Assembly: GCA_945787305.1 (NCBI GenBank)
Contig: CALZIH010000003.1
Coordinates: forward strand, 26,960-32,779
Length of the DNA stretch: 5,820 nucleotides
Reading direction: 5' to 3'
Source: an uncultured Desulfobulbaceae bacterium
GTDB lineage: Bacteria; Desulfobacterota; Desulfobulbia; Desulfobulbales; Desulfobulbaceae
Numbering within the stretch: the first letter of the stretch is position 1; each line of letters starts with the position of its first letter. Positions 1-5,797 of this stretch are shown here, one piece after another. The position numbers were made by a program, and so were the translations under genes. A model generated the notes under the pieces. It worked only from the letters and a program-made list of their open reading frames with translations, had not been told where the DNA came from and searched no databases.

Positions 1-861
1 AGGTTGAACATAGCCGCCGAGGGCCTTAAGCAGTGTCGACTTCCCAGCCCCGCTTGGACCGAGGACACCGACAAACTCGCCCGGTTGAAAGGACAAATTG
101 ATAGCATTGAGAACAGGGGGCGCTGCCGCGGAATGGCCGGGGCGACAGGTCAGGTTTCTGCATTGCAAAAAAATATCACCGTTTCTCTGCCATCGACGCA
201 ATTGCAACGATCCGTTTTTCTGCAGGGAAAAACGAAACTCGGTGGATCCAATGACGATTTTGTCTTCAGCGCCGACAGGAAGTTCCCGGTTCACGGGCCT
301 GCCGTTTATCCATGTTCCGTTGAGGCTTGCTTCATCCACAAGCGTAATGTGGCCGTTACGGTTGTATACCGTGGCATGATGGGCACTGATTGTAGGGAGA
401 AAGGGCAGGCAGATGTCACAGCCCGGACTGCGACCTATAGCCCAGGATGACTGTGGTGGCAGAAGCTCTGCATGTACATGCTGATTGCAGGGTAAAGCGC
501 GGAAACGCAGGTGAACCATATCCGGACGGCCAAGCCCGACAACGTCATTATGGCCAAGGAGGCAGGCGGCATTGATCTTCTGGTTATTTAGGAAAATGCC
601 ATTGGTTGACTGAAGATCGATCAGTTGAAACTTCCCCTGGCCCAGGCAGTCAATACGGGCGTGTTTTCTGGAAATCGTTCCCCCGTCAAGAATAATGTCG
701 CATTGTTCTTGATCACGACCGATGAAGAAGGGTCCACTTGTAAGCGGAAATTCCCTGCAGGCGGGGCCGAAGCCCATCACCTGCAGGCAGGCTGCATTGT
801 TCGAAGAGAATTTCGATTCTGAGCCGATAACGGTACGAGAAACTGATCGGTTACCAGTCAT
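1..861 (-). CDS. FHA-FHA-ABC transporter ATP-binding protein (N-terminal part, runs off the left edge)
   Basis: The first 287 codons are open from ATG at 861 to base 1, with no stop, so the gene is cut by the window edge. Two forkhead-associated domains come first. FHA1 (about residues 45-120) has GR 48-49, SRKH 64-67 and STNG 85-88. FHA2 (about 138-212) has GR 143-144, SAHH 159-162 and SLNG 179-182. After a linker, an ABC ATPase begins, with Walker A GPSGAGKST at 268-276. FHA domains bind phosphothreonine peptides, so transport is probably controlled by a Ser/Thr kinase. The order FHA-FHA-NBD is that of FHA-modulated ABC exporters such as mycobacterial Rv1747; the missing part should hold Walker B, the signature motif and an ABC-2 membrane domain. 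ATG 861 is the first start codon after an in-frame stop at 922-924. It lies 16 bases after the vWA gene, with only a weak ribosome site, so translation may be coupled. Domain calls are firm; the transported substrate is unknown. Confidence 0.93.
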   Translation of the reverse strand, partial: MTGNRSVSRTVIGSESKFSSNNAACLQVMGFGPACREFPLTSGPFFIGRDQEQCDIILDGGTISRKHARIDCLGQGKFQLIDLQSTNGIFLNNQKINAACLLGHNDVVGLGRPDMVHLRFRALPCNQHVHAELLPPQSSWAIGRSPGCDICLPFLPTISAHHATVYNRNGHITLVDEASLNGTWINGRPVNRELPVGAEDKIVIGSTEFRFSLQKNGSLQLRRWQRNGDIFLQCRNLTCRPGHSAAAPPVLNAINLSFQPGEFVGVLGPSGAGKSTLLKALGGYVQP

Positions 862-877
862 AACCCGGTCACAAGAA

Positions 878-2035
878 CTACCTGGACAGGGCCAAGGATG
901 GCTCTCCGATCGCGTACGGGTTCACCATATACGGGCTCTTACCTTCCAGGTTCACCAATGCCTTGTTTAATGTATCCTGGGCCTCAAGGATTTGTGGTAA
1001 CGGTGGGGGTTCAATGGACTCAAACGCTGCTGCATCATAACGCATTTTACCGCTCCCGGTTGGGTACTCTATGCCGACCTTAAGGCTATGTTGTTCCCCA
1101 TCCACGGGGACATACGCCCGAAAGGTGAGCACGTAATCGCTCTGGAGAACATTCTGAATGTCTTCCACATTACGGGTAATGTTTTCGTAGTTCTTGCCAA
1201 TATAATAAAACTTGCCAAAGGTATTTCTCGACAATGCCTGCAGGTTGCGTAGATGCTTTTCTTCAACCTTTGAAAAGGCAATGGAATACACGGGAATCGG
1301 CAGTCTCATTGTTGAAATCCTGGTCATCAGGTCGGAGCGGCTGATTGCACTGTCTTCATCCTTGCCGTCAGAGAGGACAACAATGGAGGAAGAAACAATA
1401 TAATCTCCTTCGCCAAGGGTATCACTACCCGGCCCGGAACCGGCTGTCAACTCCATGGCCGCAGCCACACCGTCATAAAGCCTTGTTTTTTCTCCGGTGG
1501 CATGTAGATCGGCAAGCCTCCTACCCAACGTTCCGTAATCACGCTCAAAATTAGAAACAATCGTGTAGCCGTCACTGTTGTCATCAAGGGCGATGATTGC
1601 CACTTGATCCTGGGATCGTTTGGCATCAATAAACCTGGCGGCAGCACGTAAAGCTGCTTCAAACGGCCCCCCTTTCATGGTCTTGGAGGTGTCGATCACC
1701 AGTACCGTTCGAACGGATTCACCACGCTTACGTAGTGGTTGGATCAGGTACTGGTTTTTTTCGGGATCATACACCCGCCCTTTGACCATCATACCGATAT
1801 TCATTTTATTGAGGTTAAGCAGAGGATCCATATTTTGGTCAAAGGTACGAATATACACATGAACAAACGGGTACAAACCTGATTCAACGCGAAAGATCTT
1901 CAGGCCATACCCCTGCAAATTTGTTGCGGCGGATTCTGCCGCATGGCCCCTGTAACCCAATACAAATGTCATGATTGAGATAACAACGATACCGATCAAG
2001 TACAGCAATGGTGCCTTTTTCATTAAATTACTCAT
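878..2035 (-). CDS. membrane-anchored von Willebrand factor A domain protein
   Basis: This 385-residue protein has an N-terminal hydrophobic segment (about 9-28), which is either an uncleaved anchor or a signal peptide ending near HAAESA. A region of about 75 residues follows, then a vWA domain (about 108-300). The metal-ion site (MIDAS) is recognisable as DTSKT at 115-119 (canonical DxSxS with Thr at the last position), T184 in the EKTRLYDG segment and D223 in LSDGKDED. The remaining 85 residues are a beta-rich tail with a Pro stretch (PPPLP, 343-347). Such domains usually bind protein partners through a divalent cation, here probably in the periplasm. ATG 2035 is chosen because a GGGAAGGGGG ribosome site precedes it closely; an in-frame TTG at 2059 adds eight residues but lies upstream of that site. 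The 103-base gap upstream shows nothing beyond a short direct repeat. The fold call is firm; a role as an assembly or scaffold factor for the neighbouring fibre genes is inference. Confidence 0.93.
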   Translation of the reverse strand: MSNLMKKAPLLYLIGIVVISIMTFVLGYRGHAAESAATNLQGYGLKIFRVESGLYPFVHVYIRTFDQNMDPLLNLNKMNIGMMVKGRVYDPEKNQYLIQPLRKRGESVRTVLVIDTSKTMKGGPFEAALRAAARFIDAKRSQDQVAIIALDDNSDGYTIVSNFERDYGTLGRRLADLHATGEKTRLYDGVAAAMELTAGSGPGSDTLGEGDYIVSSSIVVLSDGKDEDSAISRSDLMTRISTMRLPIPVYSIAFSKVEEKHLRNLQALSRNTFGKFYYIGKNYENITRNVEDIQNVLQSDYVLTFRAYVPVDGEQHSLKVGIEYPTGSGKMRYDAAAFESIEPPPLPQILEAQDTLNKALVNLEGKSPYMVNPYAIGEPSLALSR

Positions 2036-2138
2036 TTTTCCCCCTTCCCTGTTTTCCAAAATCTCGTTGAACTCGTTGTGTATTTATGCAAATCCACCTT
2101 GCCGCTTACCCTGCAAAAAGACCCCTGCACAATTCCTG

Positions 2139-2513
2139 TCACTTGCGTTTGCCTGAGGAACGGCTATGGGTCTTTATCCTGGAGAACGGCTTGCCCAGCT
2201 GGTTCACACTGACCACCTTGCCTTTTTGATCGTAAAAAGAGAGGTATGCGGCCTTGGTAACACCGGTAGATGTATCCATTACGAAAACTCCATATCCACC
2301 GTTTCCTTCCCTGCCGGCAGGAAATGCACAGCTGGAAATCTGGTACCTGCCGTTCTGTGCCAGTGCGACCGGGAGCCTCTCCGGATCATGAATCACACCG
2401 AATGGGTGAGATGGGTATTCATGACGGATGGCCCCCATCAACAGCAGCATCACCAACGTTACAACAATCCCAACAGCCAACCCTTTCAAGGTATTACGCT
2501 TATTTTCTCTCAT
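2139..2513 (-). CDS. small single-pass membrane protein of unknown function
   Basis: I do not recognise a family for this 124-residue protein. It has a short basic N-terminus (RENKRNTLK), a strong transmembrane segment (about 11-28, rich in Leu, Val and Met) and a soluble domain of about 95 residues. The positive-inside rule puts that domain in the periplasm. The domain looks beta-stranded: GRYQIS, then a Gly-rich turn (GNGGYG), VFVMDTSTG and AAYLSFYD. The tail is strongly basic (SRIKTHSRSSGKRK). The start at 2513 overlaps the end of the CsgG-like gene by 14 bases and has AGAGG about ten bases upstream; an open extension to 2597 lies inside the upstream gene and has no use. The tight overlap implies translational coupling and a shared process. 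An accessory or chaperone role in fibre secretion is possible but unproven. Confidence 0.82.
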   Translation of the reverse strand: MRENKRNTLKGLAVGIVVTLVMLLLMGAIRHEYPSHPFGVIHDPERLPVALAQNGRYQISSCAFPAGREGNGGYGVFVMDTSTGVTKAAYLSFYDQKGKVVSVNQLGKPFSRIKTHSRSSGKRK

Positions 2514-3828
2514 TAATAAATGCCTCTGCAGAGGTGGAGCCACTCTCTTGCTCAAATCGTCTGAGCAGCCGATCAATGTCCTGCTCCGATGCGTCATGGG
2601 GACGATCTTGCGGACGACTTGCAGTTAGGTTTTCTTTGCCTGTTGTGCCCCTTTTCTGAGCAACTCGCTGTTTGTTTGTCCCCTTTTGCGCTTGGATTTT
2701 CCTGACCAGGAGAATCCGTCGCTCCATAGCCTGATCTAAATTATCGGCCAGTGATTCCCACAGTTCTAAATAGGTGGAGGTCTCGAGTGCGGTGACAGGG
2801 TCAACATCGGGCTTCACGGTGCGAAGTGCGGCCATTGTCGCCGCATTTAACTTCCCGTCAATCGGGACCGAGAATCCCTTCATGAACAGCAGGGACTGCA
2901 TTTCCCGAATCTTGCTTCGGGCATCGAGTTGGTTGAAGTCGCGACGGACCTTGTCCGTAACCACCGGGTCACTTTGCGAACCGGGTAAAAGTCGCCAGTA
3001 AGGAATATAGAGATATTTTCCTACGACCTGCATGACACTTGCCTGGACCAACAGGCGGATAGCGGCATGACGGCCCTGGACTTTTTTTACCGTACCTTTG
3101 AGGCCAAATGTAGGGCCAAAAATAGTAAAGCCCAGCTCTTTTTCCGCTAACGCCTTATAGACATTGATGGAATTGACGGTCTGCATCCTGCCGATCCCGG
3201 ACATGGTCCTGAAATCTATAAGATTGAAATCAAGGGTGATGCGTGCCAGGCTCCCTTTGCTTCCCTGGCTGTAATCAACACTTATGGTGTCTCCCGGCAC
3301 CCAGGATTCATTGACATTAAAGGGCCTGGTCGTCACACCAAAATCAGTACCTCGCTCCCTGGTTTCCATGCCACGATCAAATTCTGTGATACCGCCGGAG
3401 AGAACAACATCGGGAATATATTTTTCCTGAAAACTTGAATAGCCGGTGACAGCTGCATTATTCATAAAGACAGGGTTATAAGGAATATAGACGACATTGC
3501 CGCCTATGGAGTTCAGTGCACTTTTGGTCATCTCGGTAATGTCCCGCGGTATCTCTCCAAATCCGTATTTTGAAGTACCGGTGTTGTCGACAATATCTTT
3601 ACCTTGAATCATTGCCCGCTTACCGTACACCTCGGTCATTTTGCCCAGATCATTCAGCGCCTGATCAAATGTCGTCTTTTTTACCACCGGAGGATCATAG
3701 GGCATATCCACTTCAAATTGCCGGGGATCGATCTCAGCACAAGAGCTCAGCAACATGCTCACAAGTGAAACAACTACATAGAAGCAAATCCTGTACATCA
3801 CGTTCTGCTTTGCTTGCTTTGCTGCCAT
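2500..3828 (-). CDS. CsgG/HfaB-like outer-membrane secretion lipoprotein with C-terminal peptidoglycan-binding-like domain
   Basis: This 442-residue lipoprotein has a signal peptide ending in lipobox LSSC (Cys30) with Ala at +2, which favours outer-membrane sorting. Residues about 50-282 resemble the CsgG family: an early helix, a VLSGGITEFDRG block (142-153), a strand-turn-strand region ARITLDFNLIDF (195-206) and a late amphipathic helix before KYLYIPYW (271-278). CsgG forms the nonameric outer-membrane pore for curli subunits; HfaB is the holdfast-associated relative. About 160 residues follow that CsgG lacks. Residues 306-337 (key residues IREMQ, KGF, IDGKLN, TMAAL) match the pattern of the PG_binding_1 fold, and the tail is charged and probably disordered or helical. 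ATG 3828 is chosen for GAGG eight bases upstream and because it gives a normal lipoprotein signal; an open extension to 3906 overlaps the upstream gene. Membership in the CsgG family is likely but remote; the binding domain is judged from pattern alone. Confidence 0.85.
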   Translation of the reverse strand: MAAKQAKQNVMYRICFYVVVSLVSMLLSSCAEIDPRQFEVDMPYDPPVVKKTTFDQALNDLGKMTEVYGKRAMIQGKDIVDNTGTSKYGFGEIPRDITEMTKSALNSIGGNVVYIPYNPVFMNNAAVTGYSSFQEKYIPDVVLSGGITEFDRGMETRERGTDFGVTTRPFNVNESWVPGDTISVDYSQGSKGSLARITLDFNLIDFRTMSGIGRMQTVNSINVYKALAEKELGFTIFGPTFGLKGTVKKVQGRHAAIRLLVQASVMQVVGKYLYIPYWRLLPGSQSDPVVTDKVRRDFNQLDARSKIREMQSLLFMKGFSVPIDGKLNAATMAALRTVKPDVDPVTALETSTYLELWESLADNLDQAMERRILLVRKIQAQKGTNKQRVAQKRGTTGKENLTASRPQDRPHDASEQDIDRLLRRFEQESGSTSAEAFINERK

Positions 3829-3865
3829 ACCCTTTGCCTCGTATTGGAAAATTTCCTTTGAACAC

Positions 3866-4204
3866 TCAATGTGCAACAATGGTTTTATCGCCTTTTGACT
3901 GATCAATGATGATTATGTCACCCTGAACCTCTGATCCGGCCTGTAAAATGACTGAATTGAGGACGGACCCTTCATTGATGTACTGTTCACTTTCCCCCTC
4001 CTCTGAGCGTGCAGCGGCATCGCTCTGTGTTCGCAAGGCGATATAGGCATAGTTATGCTCAATGTTATCGCCAATTTGATCATATTCTGAGATGGAATCA
4101 TCGATAGGAATACCGTCATCGAGATCATCTGCGAGACAGACCGTTGAAACCGGACCCCAGGTAAGAAATGAAAGGATAAAAAGGAAACAAAGAAGAGGCT
4201 TCAT
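3866..4204 (-). CDS. small acidic secreted protein, possible accessory or nucleator of the fibre
   Basis: This 112-residue protein has a clear Sec signal peptide (1-25, hydrophobic core LLCFLFILSFL, probable cut after VCLA). The mature N-terminus is very acidic (DDLDDGIPIDDSISEYD). The C-terminal third holds one degenerate unit resembling those of the two upstream repeat proteins: NEGSVLNSVILQAGSEVQGD, then four Ile residues and DQSKGDK. No named family is recognised. ATG 4204 has GGAG seven bases upstream and follows the 198-residue gene by 23 bases; the CsgG-like gene starts 37 bases after its stop. Position between the repeat subunits and the pore gene suggests a minor subunit, nucleator or adaptor, in the way CsgB or CsgF serve curli. 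That analogy is inference, because the sequence resembles neither protein clearly. Confidence 0.83.
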   Translation of the reverse strand: MKPLLCFLFILSFLTWGPVSTVCLADDLDDGIPIDDSISEYDQIGDNIEHNYAYIALRTQSDAAARSEEGESEQYINEGSVLNSVILQAGSEVQGDIIIIDQSKGDKTIVAH

Positions 4205-4227
4205 GGTTGTTCTCCTGCTCCACCGAC

Positions 4228-4824
4228 CTATTCAACCACTACCGAATCGATAGCCACATTCTTATTCTTACCGGATAAAGAAATCGTTACGTTGTCCATT
4301 TCGATATGTTCAGAAATATCGCCGTGCACCGCATCGTTGAGTTGTACTGACCCCACATTCAACTGATTGTTGCTGCCCCGGACAGTGCTTTTCAGGTTTC
4401 CGGCTTGCAGGGAGTAATCGATAGAACCCGCACTTGAACGATCCACGACCACTGAACCGATGTTACTGATGTTGTTGTCACCATGGACATGATTTTCAAT
4501 CCCTGCTGCGTCAACCTGATTGCGGATACTCTCTACAGACGCATCATCCATGACAACGGATGCCGAGTTGATCCGGTTGTTGTTGCCAGATGCTGTTGCC
4601 GAAATAGTGCCGCTGGAACGTACACTGTTGAAAATCCGCCCGTCACTGGAATTTGTAATCTGCACCGTTCCGGCATTGGCCGTATTTCGATTGCCCTCGA
4701 CTACGGCAGTATACGCTCCGCCCTTAACCCTATTCTGCGCATTGAGATCAAGAAGATCCGAACAGTGTCCGGATATCGGACAAAAGAGCAAATAAGCGGT
4801 TGTTGCACACCATATCCATTTCAT
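4228..4824 (-). CDS. secreted tandem-repeat protein, curlin-like fibre subunit (five repeats)
   Basis: This is a 198-residue protein with a hydrophobic N-terminal signal peptide (about 1-21). Almost the whole mature chain is five tandem units of 35-36 residues: about 29-64, 65-100, 101-135, 136-170 and 171-198. The shared pattern is N-x-V near the start, a Gly, then V-x-G-x-N-N-x-x-N-x-G-S-V-x-V. Examples of the core are GNRNTANAGTV, GNNNRINSASV, GDNNISNIGSV and GSNNQLNVGSV. Regularly spaced Asn, Gly and Ser between short Val/Ile strands is what curlin-type beta-solenoid amyloids show, although the curlin Gln ladder is largely missing. ATG 4824 is certain, with AGGAGAGG six bases upstream. 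The gene follows the 181-residue repeat gene across an 84-base gap holding a hairpin. A surface fibre subunit exported by the CsgG-like protein is the likely role; a repeat-rich adhesin of another type remains possible. Confidence 0.88.
   Translation of the reverse strand: MKWIWCATTAYLLFCPISGHCSDLLDLNAQNRVKGGAYTAVVEGNRNTANAGTVQITNSSDGRIFNSVRSSGTISATASGNNNRINSASVVMDDASVESIRNQVDAAGIENHVHGDNNISNIGSVVVDRSSAGSIDYSLQAGNLKSTVRGSNNQLNVGSVQLNDAVHGDISEHIEMDNVTISLSGKNKNVAIDSVVVE
4231..4740 (-). repeat. five degenerate in-frame repeats (35-36 codons) in the 198-residue gene
   Basis: The units span about 4633-4740, 4525-4632, 4420-4524, 4315-4419 and 4231-4314. They are recognisable in protein (G-x-NN-x-x-N-x-GSV core) but not as long DNA matches, so they look older than the repeats of the upstream gene. 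The fifth unit is the most degenerate (GKNKNVAIDSV) and ends the protein. Confidence 0.82.
4766..4782. promoter_or_regulatory. inverted repeat TGTCCG-N5-CGGACA inside the signal-peptide codons of the 198-residue gene
   Basis: The 17-base site tgtccggatatcggaca has six-base arms with a five-base spacer, the same arms and spacing as the site in the operon leader (5662-5678). It covers codons 15-20 (C-P-I-S-G-H). It may be a second regulator site or a chance result of coding. Confidence 0.35.
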
Positions 4825-4845
4825 GTTTTCCCTCTCCTTTAGAGT

Positions 4846-4889
4846 TGCCTGTTCCCGGTGAATTATCTGTTATTCTTTGGGAACAGGCA
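4846..4889 (-). promoter_or_regulatory. intergenic mRNA hairpin between the two repeat-protein genes
   Basis: Perfect 11-base arms (4846-4856 and 4879-4889, containing gcctgttccc and gggaacaggc) flank a 22-base A/T-rich loop. No T-run follows the 3' arm on the minus strand, so it is not a standard terminator. The arm ends seven bases before the ribosome site of the 198-residue gene. It may stabilise the 3' end of the upstream message or set the ratio of the two subunits by partial termination or processing. Confidence 0.75.
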
Positions 4890-4908
4890 TGCAGGTTTGT
4901 CCAAGGGG

Positions 4909-5454
4909 TCAATTGATTGCAATTGAGGCCGCGTTCGCCTGATTATTCCGACCTTCCGAGACAATACTTGTGATATCGCCGGTTTTTTTCACCTCGTTCG
5001 TCACAGTGCCCGATGTAACGGCACCTCTGACGGAAATGGTTCCGGCGTTGGCAACATTATTTTTGCCACCTTCAACAGTGGCCGTCAGGTCACCGGAAGT
5101 GCGCACTTTGTTTTTCAGGTTGCCTGAGACATTACTTCTGCCTGTAACAACGACCGAAGCGGCATTGGCCTGATTATTTTTCCCCTTGGTAACGATACTT
5201 GTGATATCACCGGCCTTTTCGATCTTATTCTGGATATCTGCCGTAACCAGGGTGCTGCCTCCACGATCATCAACCGCGATATCGCCTGATGTACTGTCAG
5301 AACCTGAAGATCCGCCGTCATCGCCTGTTGAACTGACAGTTCCATGGTTAATGACGGTTGTCTGGGTATTGTTGTGATGCGAAGCACCCCTTGCATACGC
5401 CAGCGATGTTGAGGCTAACAGGATTACTCCATAAACTGCTGCGATTTTGAGCAT
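4909..5454 (-). CDS. secreted tandem-repeat protein, curlin-like fibre subunit (three repeats), first gene of the operon
   Basis: This is a 181-residue protein with a Sec signal peptide (cut probably after SLAYA, residue 21). A Gly/Ser/Asp-rich linker follows (about 43-68, with DDGGSSGSDSTSGD). Three tandem units then begin at residues 74, 113 and 151, a spacing of 39 and 38. The consensus is N-K-V, two or three residues, a small residue, G-D-I-T-S-I-V, x-x-G-K-N-N-Q-A-N-A-A-S-V. Units 1 and 3 are nearly identical. The G-x-NN-x-ANA core matches that of the next gene, so the two are relatives, probably major and minor subunits of one fibre. Short alternating strands and Asn ladders suggest a beta-solenoid amyloid like curlin or HfaA, but this is inferred from pattern. 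ATG 5454 has AAGGAGA about eight bases upstream; the 13-codon extension to 5493 lies upstream of that site and would spoil the signal peptide. Confidence 0.9.
   Translation of the reverse strand: MLKIAAVYGVILLASTSLAYARGASHHNNTQTTVINHGTVSSTGDDGGSSGSDSTSGDIAVDDRGGSTLVTADIQNKIEKAGDITSIVTKGKNNQANAASVVVTGRSNVSGNLKNKVRTSGDLTATVEGGKNNVANAGTISVRGAVTSGTVTNEVKKTGDITSIVSEGRNNQANAASIAIN
4912..5235 (-). repeat. three in-frame direct repeats (39 and 38 codons) in the 181-residue gene
   Basis: The units span 5119-5235, 5005-5118 and 4912-5004. Units 1 and 3 remain close at DNA level: cctgattatt occurs at 4938-4947 and 5169-5178, and atacttgtgatatc at 4964-4977 and 5195-5208, both offset by exactly 231 bases (77 codons). 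The middle unit is more diverged. This fits amplification by unequal recombination or slippage, and the repeats could change copy number. Confidence 0.88.
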
Positions 5455-5758
5455 GATTCCGTCTCCTTTTGTATTTGTTGATTGAATCCACAAGTGGTGA
5501 TAACTGATCAGGATAGAGCAAGAGAGGGGCCAGGAAGGAAAACCAACAACAACAAGATATATTGCGCTGCCAATTCAATAGGTTACAAAAGCAAAAGCAC
5601 TGCAGGGAGAAGCAAAAAGGAAGGACTACTGAGAAGAGATGAGGAGTGCACCATGCCGGACTGTCCGAAAATCGGACACGACATGAAACGTCATCCCCCA
5701 ATCTCATGAATTTCTATCATGTTAGAGGAAACAGTATCTGTGTAGTAATTCCGGACAC
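5455..5758 (-). promoter_or_regulatory. operon leader and presumed promoter region (no gene)
   Basis: This stretch of about 300 bases between the upstream terminator and the first start codon holds no convincing gene. It should contain the operon promoter. One weak sigma-70-like candidate on the minus strand is TACACA (5739-5744), a 17-base spacer and CATGAT (5716-5721), which matches the consensus at 4 of 6 in each box. If that were right the untranslated leader would be about 255 bases. The region also holds the TGTCCG inverted repeat, a matching half-site (cggacac at 5752-5758), short palindromes ccacaagtgg (5488-5497) and ctgatcag (5503-5510), and a pyrimidine-rich stretch on the transcribed sense. 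The exact promoter cannot be fixed by eye. Confidence 0.45.
5657..5678. promoter_or_regulatory. operator-like inverted repeat in the operon leader
   Basis: The sequence tgtccgaaaatcggaca (5662-5678) has perfect seven-base arms around three bases. An overlapping CGGAC at 5657-5661 makes a further palindrome with GTCCG (CGGAC-T-GTCCG), so three alternating half-sites stand in 22 bases. Its place upstream of the first gene suggests a dimeric regulator site; it could also form a small RNA hairpin. The regulator is unknown. Confidence 0.5.
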
Positions 5759-5797
5759 AAAAAAAGGTCGGTGTCGAAAAAAACCTCACCACCGACC
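5759..5797 (-). terminator. Rho-independent terminator of an upstream minus-strand unit
   Basis: On the minus strand GGTCGGTG pairs with CACCGACC (5790-5797 with 5766-5773) around a 16-base loop and is followed directly by seven T (5759-5765). No T-run follows on the + strand, so it acts on minus-strand transcripts. It separates the operon from whatever lies beyond base 5820 and implies that the operon has its own promoter. The last 23 bases of the window carry nothing identifiable. Confidence 0.8.

Noticed and set aside
4..450. 148-codon open frame on the + strand
   Set aside because: It lies antisense to the FHA2 and Walker A coding region, and its protein has no recognisable signal or family.
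2944..2958. Palindrome acggac-ctt-gtccgt within the CsgG-like gene
   Set aside because: Half-sites are in the opposite order and spacing from the leader site, and it is deep in coding sequence, so probably chance.
4483..4842. 119-codon + strand frame opposite the 198-residue gene
   Set aside because: Shadow of the repeat-coding strand; no ribosome site and no coherent protein.
4231..5235. CRISPR-like array, from the regular repeats
   Set aside because: The repeats are in frame, 105-117 bases long, diverged and translated, with no short identical repeats or unique spacers.
5557..5580. Possible sigma-54 promoter (TTGGCAGCGCAAT on the minus strand)
   Set aside because: The GG and GC elements are too close together for the required ten-base spacing.
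5348..5707. 119-codon minus-strand frame across the leader and the start of the first gene
   Set aside because: It is Cys/Phe-rich without a family likeness, overlaps the well-supported 181-residue gene in another frame, and has no good ribosome site.
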